Shown here piece after piece: positions 24,866-33,822 of a stretch of 64,000 nt of DNA. Position numbers and translations under genes: made by a program. The notes below the pieces were generated by a model. That model was not told the origin of the DNA and did not search any database. It saw only the letters and a program-made list of their open reading frames with translations. How positions within the stretch are numbered: the first letter of the stretch is position 1; each line of letters begins with the position of its first letter. The DNA lies in NCBI RefSeq assembly GCF_035013165.1, contig NZ_JAYGJQ010000002.1, forward strand, positions 868,001-932,000. The letters are read 5' to 3'. Source of the DNA: Bacteriovorax sp. PP10. GTDB taxonomy: Bacteria; Bdellovibrionota; Bacteriovoracia; Bacteriovoracales; Bacteriovoracaceae.

Positions 24866-25769
24866 CGATTGCGAGCTCCTTTCCCGTAAGTTTTAAAAAG
24901 ACGTCTTCAAGGTTTGAAGGTCTGATTTGTAATGGCAGAAGCCCGTGGTCAGAATGGAAGGCCGTAAGATCTGAAAGAGTCTGAGTTCTTAAATACAATC
25001 CAGAAGCATCTTCATGGAAAATATAAGAGTCTGAAGTTGAAATAATCTTTTTGATTTTATCCACATCATTTAAATTAAAAATTCCTACATATCCTGGGGC
25101 ATGATCAAGAATCATTTTTTGAGGTGAACCCTCAGCTGCGACAGTACCCTGATTTAAAATAACCAGGCGGTCACATAAAACTTCTGCTTCATGCATGTAG
25201 TGAGTTGTAAGAACAATCGTCGTTCCATTTTGGTGAAGCTCACGAACTTTTCCCCAAAGAAGGTGCCGAACAGCTGGATCAAGACCAGTTGTCGGTTCAT
25301 CTAAAATTAAAAGTTCTGGTTTCCCAAGCAAAGCGCGTACGAAAACAAGTCTTCTCTTCATACCACCTGAAAGCGTTTGTATAAGAGCGTCTCTTTTATG
25401 AGCTAAATTCATATACTCTAATAATTCATCAATGCGCTTAGTGCGTTCACTTTTTGGAACGCCGATAAATGCACAATAAATCTGCATATTTTCTAAAACT
25501 GTTAAACTCTCATCTAGAGCGTTATCTTGAGTGACAACACCGAGGCGGCTTTTAATCTCGCGGCTTTGATTGTTAGGATCGAAACCAAAAACAGTCAGCT
25601 CTCCGCCTGTTCTTCTAACAGTTCCATAAGTCATATTGATAAATGTCGATTTTCCCGCACCGTTAGGCCCTAAAAGTCCAAAACATTCACCTTTTTTAAC
25701 TTCCAAATCGATTCCATTGACGGCATGAAAGTCGCCGAAGGATTTTTTTAAGTTTTTTGCAATGATCAC
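24858..25769 (-). CDS. ABC transporter ATPase (NodI/CcmA-like)
   Basis: 303 residues: Walker A GPNGAGKST, Q-loop VTQDNALDES, signature LSGGMKRRLV, Walker B LLILDEPTTGLD and the H-loop VLTTHYMHEAE. The C-terminal extension past residue 215 is that of NodI/DrrA-type exporters. Partner of the overlapping permease gene downstream. Cytoplasmic face of the inner membrane. Confidence 0.92.
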   Translation of the reverse strand: MIIAKNLKKSFGDFHAVNGIDLEVKKGECFGLLGPNGAGKSTFINMTYGTVRRTGGELTVFGFDPNNQSREIKSRLGVVTQDNALDESLTVLENMQIYCAFIGVPKSERTKRIDELLEYMNLAHKRDALIQTLSGGMKRRLVFVRALLGKPELLILDEPTTGLDPAVRHLLWGKVRELHQNGTTIVLTTHYMHEAEVLCDRLVILNQGTVAAEGSPQKMILDHAPGYVGIFNLNDVDKIKKIISTSDSYIFHEDASGLYLRTQTLSDLTAFHSDHGLLPLQIRPSNLEDVFLKLTGKELAIDA

Positions 25770-25854
25770 ATATCGCTCGTGGTTATAAGATTTAACAATG
25801 ATAAGGGGGATCTTTCAATTTGTCTCGCTTCATCATTACTGTTATATTTTTCTC

Positions 25855-26460
25855 ATGAAAAAAAATGAAACAGCATGTGACAGAAATCAAGGCCCTATAT
25901 TAGAAGTACTAAAAGAGGTTATTTCTCCGGAAAATAGAAACCTTTTTGAAATTGGATCTGGCACCGGTCAGCACGCCATTTTTATGGCCCCACATTTTCC
26001 GGATATTTTCTGGACGACGTCAGATGTTGTGGCCAATGCTAAACTGATTAAAGAAAATCTGGCTGCAGCAAAAATTTCTAATATCAAAGGTCCGTTCCAA
26101 TTTGAAATTGGAAAAGATGACTTCCCAAGAGTTCCATACGATCTGATTTTCACGGCCAATACATTTCATATTATGTCGTGGAAAAACTGCAAAACTTTAA
26201 TGAAGGCATTAGGTACACGTTTAAGAGAAGGCTCTCAGGTTATTATCTATGGGCCATTTAATTACAACGGAACTTTCACAAGCGAGAGCAACGCTGCTTT
26301 TGATAAAATGTTAAAAGAGAGAAATCCAGAAAGTGGAATCCGCTCTTTTGAAGACGTGAATGCCAACATGTTAAAAAATGGATTCGCTCTTTATAAAGAT
26401 TACGAAATGCCAGCGAACAACAGAACACTTGTTTATACACGACTAAATTTTATGAAGTAG
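25855..26460 (+). CDS. DUF938 SAM-dependent methyltransferase-like protein
   Basis: 201 residues from the ATG at 25855 (MKKNETACDRNQGPILEVLK); the longer frame covers the promoter region. DUF938 features: RNQGPILEVLKEVISPENRN, LFEIGSGTGQHAIFMAPHFP (SAM motif I), WTTSD, then FTANTFHIMSW and GPFNYNGTFTSESNAAFD. Methyl acceptor unknown. It is followed after 4 bp by mntH, so probably an operon. Confidence 0.88.
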   Translation: MKKNETACDRNQGPILEVLKEVISPENRNLFEIGSGTGQHAIFMAPHFPDIFWTTSDVVANAKLIKENLAAAKISNIKGPFQFEIGKDDFPRVPYDLIFTANTFHIMSWKNCKTLMKALGTRLREGSQVIIYGPFNYNGTFTSESNAAFDKMLKERNPESGIRSFEDVNANMLKNGFALYKDYEMPANNRTLVYTRLNFMK

Positions 26461-26464
26461 GTCT

Positions 26465-27793
26465 ATGAGTATCGCAAAATTTTTTAGATTGCCAAAATTT
26501 GCGACTGCCCCTTTTTGTCCTTCAGAAGTCCAAGGGGAAATTCATATTCCGAAAGACGCTTCGATGTGGAAAAAGATTTTAATCTTCATCGGCCCTGGGC
26601 TTTTAGTTTCTGTTGGATACATGGACCCAGGGAATTGGGCCACAGATATTGAAGCAGGCTCTAAATTTGGATACTCACTATTATCCATCGTTTTATTTTC
26701 AAGTCTCGCAGCGATGTTCCTTCAATGTATCACCATGAAAGTGGGGCTCGTCACTAAACGCGACCTGGCCCAACTTTGTAGTGACCGCTTCCCTAAAAAA
26801 TTAAATGCAACTTTATGGATACTTGCTGAAATCGCCATCATCGCTACCGATGTCGCAGAAGTTTTAGGTGCGGCCCTGGCGTTTAAACTCCTTCTCGGTG
26901 TTTCCTTAAAAACCGGAATTCTCTTAACAGCAATGGATACCTTTATTGTTTTAGGACTCAGAGGAAAAGGCTTTAGAAAAGTAGAGGCCGTTATTTTAGG
27001 TTTAATCCTGACGATTGGTATTTGTTTTATGGCCGAACTTATTTTTATCAAACCTTACTGGCCTGATGTGGCCATGGGCTACATTCCCCGTGCCGAAGTA
27101 CTGATGAATCACGACGCCTGGTATTTAGCGATTGGTATTCTAGGGGCGACCGTTATGCCTCATAATTTATTTTTACATTCATCTATTATCCAAACCAGAA
27201 AAATAGGCGACAGTGTAGAAGAAAAGAAATCGGCCATCAGGTATAATACTTTTGATACTGTCGGGTCTCTTTCGCTGGCCTTCCTGGTTAATAGCGCCAT
27301 TTTAATTCTCGCAGGAGCAGCTTTTCATCATCAAGGAAATTTCACCGTTGCCGGAATTGATGAAGCTTATCATTTACTAGATCCTATAGTCGGCGGAACA
27401 ATTGCAGGTCTTTTATTCGGGATCGCTCTGCTTGCTGCCGGACAAAGTTCAACTTTCACTGGTACAATCTCTGCTCAAATCGTGATGGAAGGTTTCATGA
27501 ATTGGAAAATTCCTTGTTGGCAAAGACGATTGATTACCAGAGGACTGGCGCTCATTCCTGCTTATATTGGTGTGTCTATGTGGGGAGATAACTCGACTGG
27601 AAGACTCTTGGTTTTAAGTCAGGTTATTTTAAGTCTTCAATTACCATTTACTATTTTTCCTCTACTGATGTTTGCAGGAAATAAAGAATTAATGGGTGAG
27701 TTTAAATTGAATATTTTTACTCAGTACAGTGCCTGGTTATTGCTTACTGTGATTGTCACCGCCAATGGAATTTTACTCATTAATTTCTTTTAA
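26465..27793 (+). CDS. mntH: NRAMP-family manganese/divalent metal transporter
   Basis: 442 residues, about 11 transmembrane helices. The metal-binding motifs are present: DPGNWATD in helix 1 and GATVMPHNLFLHSS in helix 6, together with the LAAGQSSTFTGTISAQIVME loop typical of NRAMP. It imports Mn2+ (or Fe2+) with protons across the inner membrane. Downstream of the DUF938 gene and followed by the Cdd1 gene after 9 bp. No Mn riboswitch seen. Confidence 0.92.
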   Translation: MSIAKFFRLPKFATAPFCPSEVQGEIHIPKDASMWKKILIFIGPGLLVSVGYMDPGNWATDIEAGSKFGYSLLSIVLFSSLAAMFLQCITMKVGLVTKRDLAQLCSDRFPKKLNATLWILAEIAIIATDVAEVLGAALAFKLLLGVSLKTGILLTAMDTFIVLGLRGKGFRKVEAVILGLILTIGICFMAELIFIKPYWPDVAMGYIPRAEVLMNHDAWYLAIGILGATVMPHNLFLHSSIIQTRKIGDSVEEKKSAIRYNTFDTVGSLSLAFLVNSAILILAGAAFHHQGNFTVAGIDEAYHLLDPIVGGTIAGLLFGIALLAAGQSSTFTGTISAQIVMEGFMNWKIPCWQRRLITRGLALIPAYIGVSMWGDNSTGRLLVLSQVILSLQLPFTIFPLLMFAGNKELMGEFKLNIFTQYSAWLLLTVIVTANGILLINFF

Positions 27794-27802
27794 GGAGCTT
27801 AG

Positions 27803-28084
27803 ATGAAAGCAAAAAAAGCAAGTGAAGCATTAAAGCTGGCTCAAATACCCAACGTCGGAAAATCAATCGCACAAGATCTTATAAATATCGGTATTAAAAA
27901 ACCAGAACAACTCATTGGAAAAGATCCCATCGCTCTTTATCATAAACTAGAGCGCGTGATGGGCGAACGTCACGATCCATGCGTCTGTGACACTCTCATG
28001 GCCGCTGTTGAATTTATGGAAGGTGGTAAGGTGAAACCTTGGTGGGATTTCACCGCAAAAAGAAAAAAACTTCTTAAGAACTAG
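27803..28084 (+). CDS. Helix-hairpin-helix Cdd1-type ('pathogenicity locus') protein
   Basis: 93 residues. LAQIPNVGKSIAQDLINIGI is a helix-hairpin-helix motif, followed by KPEQLIGKDPIALYHKL and the Cys-containing RHDPCVCDTLMAAVEFME, then WWDFT, the pattern of the Cdd1/mitomycin-resistance-like family. Probable DNA-binding accessory. Its stop overlaps the convergent ABC permease gene by 11 bp. Confidence 0.85.
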   Translation: MKAKKASEALKLAQIPNVGKSIAQDLINIGIKKPEQLIGKDPIALYHKLERVMGERHDPCVCDTLMAAVEFMEGGKVKPWWDFTAKRKKLLKN

Positions 28085-28871
28085 CACTCGAATAAAACTT
28101 TAAAGCAAAATTCCAGAATCTATGTGTTCCATAAACTAACATGGGAGCAAGAATCAAAGGCCAAAGCAGATAAGTCAATTCAGGTGGATTTAACAGTGCC
28201 CTTGCTGGAATACTGATAATCACTCCAACCGGTAGAGCTGTCAGCACAACCATTTTCATATAAGGGTTGTACATCGAATCCGGTCTCATCCCCAATTTAT
28301 AAATCTGCCACCACAAAAACTGCAAATTCTCTGAACGGGTAAAGATCACGGCCGTCGCTGAAAACATAAAGCGAATAGAGTAGACCACCATTAAACTGCA
28401 AGGAATTAAAATAACCAGCCATAGTAGGCGGTAGTAATTAAAACCTTCCAGGCCATGTAAGGCATAAAAGAGCCACGATAATGCCAGGATAAGATTTCCA
28501 AAAATCGCCGTGTTTGCTTTTTGAAGTGTCAGCATAAATTGTGAATCAACGGGTTTTGCCAGAAGAAGATCGAGATCTCCTTTGCGCACTTTCTCCGAAA
28601 TGTTTTCCAGGTTCTCGTGAATGATAATCATATATATGGCATCAATCACAAATAAGAGACCTAAGAAAACTCGCATCTGATATTTATTCCAGTCACCAAT
28701 CGTCTGAGTGTGCTGATAAATAACTTCAAAAGTCATGATCTGAGCAATGTACCAAAGAATGTCTGTCATAATTCTGGTAAAGAAATTCGCACGGTATTCA
28801 AGATCGGCAATGAAGCTTGCTTTAAACATGGCGATATATAATAGAATATATTTTTTAATTGTTTTAATCAT
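28074..28871 (-). CDS. ABC-2 family permease (PF06182 type), subunit 2
   Basis: 265 residues, six membrane helices. LEYRANFFTRIMTDILWYIA, then ENISEKVRKGDLDLLLAKPV, is typical of the paired ABC-2 family permeases (formerly DUF990). It overlaps the preceding permease gene by 4 bp. With that subunit and the ATPase upstream it makes a heterodimeric exporter of unknown substrate. Confidence 0.85.
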   Translation of the reverse strand: MIKTIKKYILLYIAMFKASFIADLEYRANFFTRIMTDILWYIAQIMTFEVIYQHTQTIGDWNKYQMRVFLGLLFVIDAIYMIIIHENLENISEKVRKGDLDLLLAKPVDSQFMLTLQKANTAIFGNLILALSWLFYALHGLEGFNYYRLLWLVILIPCSLMVVYSIRFMFSATAVIFTRSENLQFLWWQIYKLGMRPDSMYNPYMKMVVLTALPVGVIISIPARALLNPPELTYLLWPLILAPMLVYGTHRFWNFALKFYSSASS

Positions 28872-29704
28872 GCGCCCGTTCCTACGTAACTCTCAAGTCC
28901 TTTTTTCCACATGTAGGCACCGATCAGATTTAAAACCACTAAACCAATCGTGACAGAGATAAATCCACTGTACATGGTTTGAATGTCCACACGACCGATA
29001 ATATATCCCACGGGAATAAAGACTCCACTGGCAAATGGAGCTGCAATAAAGATGGCCTTAAACGGCTCAGGTAATAAATCCAGAGGGAAGAGCTCTCCCA
29101 TCAAAATCCACATTAAAAGATTTTTGGCCGCAGTCATTGAAGAGATTTTTGTAAAATGAAAGGCCAGTGTTGAAATAATAAAACTGATTGAGTGAACCAG
29201 GATTAAATAATAAAAACATAAAAGCATCGCCAGTGGCACTCTCGAATAATCCGTTGGAAGTTTAAAGTACCAGGCAGCAATCAGAGGAATGATCAATGAC
29301 ACTAGAGTCGTCACGAGCTTGTATCCCATCAATTGCGACAAGTAGTACTCGTAAAAACTCATTGGTCTTACGATCAAACTATTAATCGTTCCCGAGCTCA
29401 CTTCTTCAATCATGCGCGATTCATACATCCAGCTAGTGGCAATACGAGCAAAAAACGCAGACCAAAGAGCGTAACTTAAATAGTTATCTTTAGAAAAACC
29501 GGCAATCATATCAGTGTGTGCGCCTTTGAAGACGGCAATCCACAACAGAATTTCAATTCCGGTAGTAAGTGTAGGCTGAACTAATGCATCGATAAAATAA
29601 TTTAGACGGTATTCTAAATTAGTTACGACAGCAAGGTTAGCGAATGCGAGATTCCGTTTCAAGAAAACGGCGAATGACTTCTTCAAAATCGACCTTGTCG
29701 TCAT
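28868..29704 (-). CDS. ABC-2 family permease, subunit 1
   Basis: About 278 residues if started at the ATG at 29704; the N-terminus TTRSILKKSFAVFLKRNLAF fits a permease start, but this overlaps the ATPase gene by 68 bp and lacks a ribosome site, so a TTG further in is possible. NLEYRLNYFIDALVQPTLTT and EEVSSGTINSLIVRPMSFYE mirror the partner permease (NIS...GDLDLLLAKPV). Six helices predicted. Part of the three-gene exporter. Confidence 0.82.
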   Translation of the reverse strand: MTTRSILKKSFAVFLKRNLAFANLAVVTNLEYRLNYFIDALVQPTLTTGIEILLWIAVFKGAHTDMIAGFSKDNYLSYALWSAFFARIATSWMYESRMIEEVSSGTINSLIVRPMSFYEYYLSQLMGYKLVTTLVSLIIPLIAAWYFKLPTDYSRVPLAMLLCFYYLILVHSISFIISTLAFHFTKISSMTAAKNLLMWILMGELFPLDLLPEPFKAIFIAAPFASGVFIPVGYIIGRVDIQTMYSGFISVTIGLVVLNLIGAYMWKKGLESYVGTGA

Positions 29705-30467
29705 GTGCGAGTTCACTGTTAGTATTGTTGGTAAATTCGTCGACAGTTCCCTGATAAACAATGCGCCCCTTAGAAATTAAAAGAAGGCTATCAGCAAGCG
29801 TCGCGATGTCGTCCATGTAGTGACTGGTTAAAATCACTGTTGGCCCTTTATCTTTTACGTATGAACTTAAAAAGTTTCTGATATTTTCCTGAGCGACAAT
29901 ATCCAGACCAATAGTCGGTTCATCTAAAAATAAAATACGAGGCTCATGTAAAAGAGCACCGATAATTTCCATTTTCATACGCTCTCCTAAAGAGAGACGT
30001 CTCAATTGAGTATTAAGAACGTGTTTACAGTCCAGCATGGTTGCCAGCTCATCGACACGGATTCTGGTTTTCGCTACATCTAGGTCATAGATGCGGGCAA
30101 GCAGGGCATAAGAATCAAGCGGAGAGATATCCCACCACAGCTGATTTTTTTGTCCTAAAAGGATACTCATCTGTCTTAGGAAATCATTCTTTCGCTCCCA
30201 GGGTTTGTAACCTAAAACGGTTGCAGTCCCGGAGCTGGGAGTGACCAGACCTGAGAGGATCTTTAAGAGTGTGGTTTTCCCGGCACCGTTAGCGCCAACC
30301 AGACCGATAATTTTACCTGATTCAATTTTAAGGGTGGTTTTATCAAGGGCGACCTTGGCGTCGTATTTACGCTCCCAAATACCTTTAATTGAGTTCATCA
30401 ATCCTTCAGGTTTTTGGTAGGTTTTATAGACTCTCGAAAGATCTTCGGTTTCAATTACGTATTTCAT
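29637..30467 (-). CDS. ABC transporter ATPase for the paired ABC-2 permeases
   Basis: 276 residues. Walker A GANGAGKTTLLKIL, Q-loop LLGQKNQLWWDISPLDSYAL (the LGQKxQLWWD form typical of this exporter class), signature LSLGERMKME, Walker B RILFLDEPTIGLD and H-loop LTSHYMDDI. First gene of a three-gene operon with two permeases. Divergent from the secreted small protein at 30590; a perfect inverted repeat lies between them. Confidence 0.92.
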   Translation of the reverse strand: MKYVIETEDLSRVYKTYQKPEGLMNSIKGIWERKYDAKVALDKTTLKIESGKIIGLVGANGAGKTTLLKILSGLVTPSSGTATVLGYKPWERKNDFLRQMSILLGQKNQLWWDISPLDSYALLARIYDLDVAKTRIRVDELATMLDCKHVLNTQLRRLSLGERMKMEIIGALLHEPRILFLDEPTIGLDIVAQENIRNFLSSYVKDKGPTVILTSHYMDDIATLADSLLLISKGRIVYQGTVDEFTNNTNSELAHDDKVDFEEVIRRFLETESRIR

Positions 30468-30496
30468 AGTTTTAATAGATTATTGGTCTGTTTACC

Positions 30497-30533
30497 CTCT
30501 GTAAAGAGCCTCTCATGAGTAAACTTTACAGAG
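30497..30533. promoter_or_regulatory. 10-bp perfect inverted repeat in a divergent intergenic region
   Basis: CTCTGTAAAG (30497-30506) and CTTTACAGAG (30524-30533), 17-bp spacer, between an ABC ATPase gene and a secreted-protein gene; operator-like, no T-tract. Confidence 0.5.
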
Positions 30534-30589
30534 ATCAACCACCAAAAATGTAACCATGGTAAAAGAGGATTTTAACGGAGATAAACAAC

Positions 30590-30925
30590 ATGAAAACATT
30601 AATCCTTACGGCAATGGCCCTTAGCATTTCATCAACAGTATTTGCTGCTGATTTAAACCAAAATGCACTAGCGACACTTTTAACGACAAAAAACCTTACT
30701 GTGTCTGGTGACGTTCATTCAGATGAGTCTTTTAAATCAATCTACGGAAACGCTGTGAAAAATGGCGCTAAGATTGAGAACACTTGTGAAGTGACAAGTG
30801 CCAATACTGCAAAATGTATTCTTTGGTTAACATATGACCTGGGTGAAACGGCGCTTTCATACTCGGTATACCTTCCTGGAAACCAACTCGTTTCAACTAG
30901 ACTTGATGTTTCTAGAGGCGACTAA
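30590..30925 (+). CDS. Small secreted protein, unknown
   Basis: 111 residues with a clear signal peptide (MKTLILTAMALSISSTVFAA). The mature 90 residues carry two cysteines (ENTCEVTSANTAKCILWLTY) that could form a disulfide. No family recognised. ACGGAG precedes the ATG. A hairpin follows the stop. Periplasmic or exported. Confidence 0.7.
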   Translation: MKTLILTAMALSISSTVFAADLNQNALATLLTTKNLTVSGDVHSDESFKSIYGNAVKNGAKIENTCEVTSANTAKCILWLTYDLGETALSYSVYLPGNQLVSTRLDVSRGD

Positions 30926-30932
30926 AAAAAGT

Positions 30933-30966
30933 CCCGCCAGATAGGGATATAAACCTATCCTGGCGG
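30933..30966. terminator. Hairpin between convergent genes
   Basis: CCCGCCAGATAGG ... CCTATCCTGGCGG, 13-base arms with a small bulge; preceded by an A-run on the plus strand. Confidence 0.6.
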
Positions 30967-30995
30967 AACCCTTCAAGGGGGAGAAATTTAGAAAA

Positions 30996-31475
30996 TTAGT
31001 TGAGAGTTTTTTTAGAATCCTCAACCTTACCTGAATCGTCTTTGTTAACGTTCAGGAATTTAGACCAAAACTTAGGTTTTTCACCTGTCGACACTGCAAT
31101 TTTCTTTTTCGCACTTTCTGCTTTTTTACTCTTATTTAATGCTAAATTTAAAACACCATTTTCATAGTGTGCTGAAATACTGTCTTTATCTACATCCTTT
31201 GGGATGCTGAAAGCGTACTCATATTTTTTATAGGATGAGTCTCTTTTATTATAAGTGTCTTTTCTTTCGGCAGTAATACGAATGTAGCTGTCTTCGACAT
31301 CAATATTGATCTCGGAGGCGTTTACGCCTGGGATATCAACAGTCGTGAAGTAAGCGTCATCACTTTCCTGGAAATCTCTCAGGAAGTTTGTGCTTAGATC
31401 ATCGTCGAAGTTTGGATCAAAAAAGAAAGGGGAATAGTTGGGTTGTAAATAGTTAACTAATGCTTTGTTTCTCAT
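30996..31475 (-). CDS. Hsp20/alpha-crystallin small heat-shock protein
   Basis: 159 residues. The alpha-crystallin domain (about 35-125) contains DIPGVNASEINIDVEDSYIR, then ITAERK and the conserved YEYAFSIPKDVDKDSISAHY plus ENGVLNLALNK (GVL motif). The C-terminus is Lys-rich and lacks an evident I-x-I motif. It binds unfolding proteins without ATP. AAGGAGG precedes the ATG. The upstream region has a sigma-32-like pattern rather than a sigma-54 one. Confidence 0.9.
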   Translation of the reverse strand: MRNKALVNYLQPNYSPFFFDPNFDDDLSTNFLRDFQESDDAYFTTVDIPGVNASEINIDVEDSYIRITAERKDTYNKRDSSYKKYEYAFSIPKDVDKDSISAHYENGVLNLALNKSKKAESAKKKIAVSTGEKPKFWSKFLNVNKDDSGKVEDSKKTLN

Positions 31476-31512
31476 AAATCCTCCTTAGTTAAAGTCGTAT
31501 TTATATATTAAT

Positions 31513-31540
31513 AAGATGGGAGCAAACGAAGTGTCGTCAA
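31513..31540 (-). promoter_or_regulatory. Sigma-32-like promoter upstream of hsp20
   Basis: Minus-strand CTTGAC, 15 bp, then CCCATCTTA, close to the heat-shock consensus CTTGAA...CCCCAT. Modest match. Confidence 0.4.
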
Positions 31541-31586
31541 GGGCCTTTTTTTTGAACATTGCTAATTTTTTTGATAGGATTTTAGT

Positions 31587-32012
31587 ATGAAAATCCATAT
31601 AGCAAAAACACCATCAGATTTAGAAAGTTTTTATCCACTCTTAACTGAGTTAAGAACTCATTTAACGTATGAGAATTTTCTGGATACTTATCATCATGCC
31701 CATAAAAATGATCAATATGAATTAGTAGGTTTTTTTGAAGAAGAAACTGTAATCGCTCTTATTGGTTATAGAGTGCTTTATGATTTTGTGAGAGGAAGAC
31801 ACCTGTATATTGATGACTTAATTACTAGTGAAACAGTCAGGTCACAAGGCATTGGTGCAAGGATATTAGAGTTTGCTGAAGAGAGAGCTAAAGAATTAAA
31901 ATGCACTGGTGGGCTGCGATTATGCGCCGGAATAGAAAACACCGATGGAATTAAATTTTACGAAAAAAATGGATGGAAGGCGAGAGCGCTCGCCTTCGTT
32001 AAAAGAATATAG
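31587..32012 (+). CDS. GNAT-family N-acetyltransferase
   Basis: 141 residues. The acetyl-CoA binding region is SETVRSQGIGARILEFAEER (Q/RxxGxG/A), followed by CTGGLRLCAGIENTDGIKFY-EKNGW. Substrate unknown. Stands alone, convergent with the VOC gene with two bases between stops. No clear ribosome site other than TAGGA. Confidence 0.85.
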   Translation: MKIHIAKTPSDLESFYPLLTELRTHLTYENFLDTYHHAHKNDQYELVGFFEEETVIALIGYRVLYDFVRGRHLYIDDLITSETVRSQGIGARILEFAEERAKELKCTGGLRLCAGIENTDGIKFYEKNGWKARALAFVKRI

Positions 32013-32014
32013 GT

Positions 32015-32491
32015 CTAGTTATAAACTTTCTCTGCACGTCTTCTTAATTCTTCAGGGTCCACATCTTCAATGTGCGTTCCAAGAGTCCAGATATGACCGA
32101 ACGGATCTTCAAAAGTCCCGGCACGGTCACCATAGAATTGGTCCCGCACTTCTTTAATAAGCTTCATACCAGCGCCTAATGCTTTTTCAGCAGCAGCATC
32201 CACATCCGGAACATAAACCATAAAACTTACTGAACGGTATTCGCCCCTTTGGGGAGTCAAGTGCATTTCAGGACTGTTGCCGGCCATCATGATGATAGAG
32301 TCACCAACTTTAAATTCAGCGTGAGCAATTTCACCTGGAGAAATTTCCATTTTATAAATAACTTTTGCTCCTAATGCTTTTTCATAAAACTCCAAAGCTT
32401 TCGCCGGTTCATCGACGATGATATAAGGAGTGACTGCATGAAAGCCTTTAGGAATCGCGCGCACTTCTGATGATTGTTCTGTTGTGTTCAT
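32015..32491 (-). CDS. VOC/glyoxalase-superfamily protein (PhnB-like)
   Basis: 158 residues. PKGFHAVTPYIIVDEPAKAL, EFYEKALGAKVI and the C-terminal FYGDRAGTFEDPFGHIWTLG are the hallmarks of PhnB-like VOC proteins. Metal-binding positions His and Glu are partly retained (HAEF, FEDPFGH). Activity unknown. Three bases after the stop of the sugar dehydrogenase-like gene, so it is co-transcribed. Confidence 0.85.
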   Translation of the reverse strand: MNTTEQSSEVRAIPKGFHAVTPYIIVDEPAKALEFYEKALGAKVIYKMEISPGEIAHAEFKVGDSIIMMAGNSPEMHLTPQRGEYRSVSFMVYVPDVDAAAEKALGAGMKLIKEVRDQFYGDRAGTFEDPFGHIWTLGTHIEDVDPEELRRRAEKVYN

Positions 32492-32494
32492 TGT

Positions 32495-33772
32495 TTACCT
32501 CTTTGTTATTTTCTCATTTGTATGAGTGACTTTCCAAACTGTATTACTGACATCGTCTGCTACGAGAATTGATCCATCGTTAAGGACAGTGACACCAACC
32601 GGGCGTCCGTAAACTTCGCTCTTTTTTAGATTGCTGACGAAACCAACTAAAAAATCTTCCGGTTCACCTGATGGTTTTCCATTTTTAAAAGGGACGAAGA
32701 CGACCTTATATCCGGATAAAACAGCGCGGTTCCATGAACCATGCTGACCAATAAAAGCACCGTTGTGATATTTAACGGGAAATAAATTTTTGTCATAGAA
32801 GGCGAGACCTAGAGAAGCAGTGTGCGCTCCAAGAGAAACATTGGGGATGATGGCATTCTTCGCTTGATCAGCTCCCGCACCTTTAAGACGCGGATCCATG
32901 TGGTCTCCCCAATAAGAGTAAGGCCATCCGTAAAATCCATTTTCTTTTACTTCTGTTAAATAATCTGGAACCAGATCGTTTCCTAATTCATCTCGTTCAT
33001 TGACGGCCGTCCAGAGTTTCCCTCCTGACCATCCCATTCCAACAGGGTTTCTAAGTCCGCTGGCATAGACGCGGAAACCTGATCCATCCGGATTAATTTC
33101 TATAATGCGAGCGCGTACTTTTTCTTTTTCAATTCCATCTTCTGCATGATCTGAAGCGGAACCAATCGCCACATAAATTTTTGAGCCATCGGCATTGGCA
33201 ATAATATTTTTAGTCCAGTGTCTTCCGTCTGCAGGAAGATCCAGGATTTTCTCGCCCTGCCCGGTAATTTTTGTTTCCCCTGTTTTATACGGGTATCTCC
33301 AGAGTGAATCAGAGTTGGCGACATAAAAAGAATCTCTTAATAAAAGCATTCCAAAAGGCTGCTTTAAATCTGTGAGAAAGGATTCACGAAGCTCATAAGT
33401 GCCATCGCCATTAGCATCTCTAAAAAGTGTGATTCTATTTCCAGCATCGCCTTTGTTTCCAGACTTGGACGCACCTGACACCATCGCACCTACTTTTTTT
33501 ATAGGGTTTTTTTCTTCAGTTTTGGCCTCCGCAATCAAGACGTCGCCATTGGGAAGAGCATAGATCCAGCGTGGGCTTTGCAGGTTGTTAGCAAACTTAG
33601 AAACCTTAAATCCCTGAGGAGCAACGGGCATTTTTCCCGCGGGCCATCCAATAACTTTACTGTAATTTTTTACGGAGCTTTTTTCATCAGGTGCAGGAAG
33701 ATTTATATCTGCAGCGAAACTTATTGAACTTAGGAATAGAGCGATAGGTAAACAGGTTAACTTCCATTTCAT
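32495..33772 (-). CDS. Secreted PQQ-type sugar (sorbosone) dehydrogenase-like beta-propeller
   Basis: 425 residues from the ATG at 33772 with AAGGAG upstream and a signal peptide (MKWKLTCLPIALFLSSISFA). The propeller has the glucose/sorbosone dehydrogenase motif set: GFKVSKFANNLQSPRWIYAL, RDANGDGTYE, GSASDHAEDG, ASGLRNPVGMGW, GWPYSYWGDHMDP and GQHGSWNRAVLSGYKVVFVP. These proteins oxidise aldoses or related compounds using PQQ; whether this host makes PQQ is not visible. Periplasmic. Confidence 0.85.
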   Translation of the reverse strand: MKWKLTCLPIALFLSSISFAADINLPAPDEKSSVKNYSKVIGWPAGKMPVAPQGFKVSKFANNLQSPRWIYALPNGDVLIAEAKTEEKNPIKKVGAMVSGASKSGNKGDAGNRITLFRDANGDGTYELRESFLTDLKQPFGMLLLRDSFYVANSDSLWRYPYKTGETKITGQGEKILDLPADGRHWTKNIIANADGSKIYVAIGSASDHAEDGIEKEKVRARIIEINPDGSGFRVYASGLRNPVGMGWSGGKLWTAVNERDELGNDLVPDYLTEVKENGFYGWPYSYWGDHMDPRLKGAGADQAKNAIIPNVSLGAHTASLGLAFYDKNLFPVKYHNGAFIGQHGSWNRAVLSGYKVVFVPFKNGKPSGEPEDFLVGFVSNLKKSEVYGRPVGVTVLNDGSILVADDVSNTVWKVTHTNEKITKR

Positions 33773-33822
33773 GACGATCTCCTTGATCTTGAGTCGTAGG
33801 AAATCTTTCAAGTTTAGTGCCG

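Noticed and set aside
33795-33810. Sigma-54-like site CGGCACTAAACTTGAA upstream of the sugar dehydrogenase-like gene
   Set aside because: The -24 is good but the essential GC of the -12 is GA; not counted.
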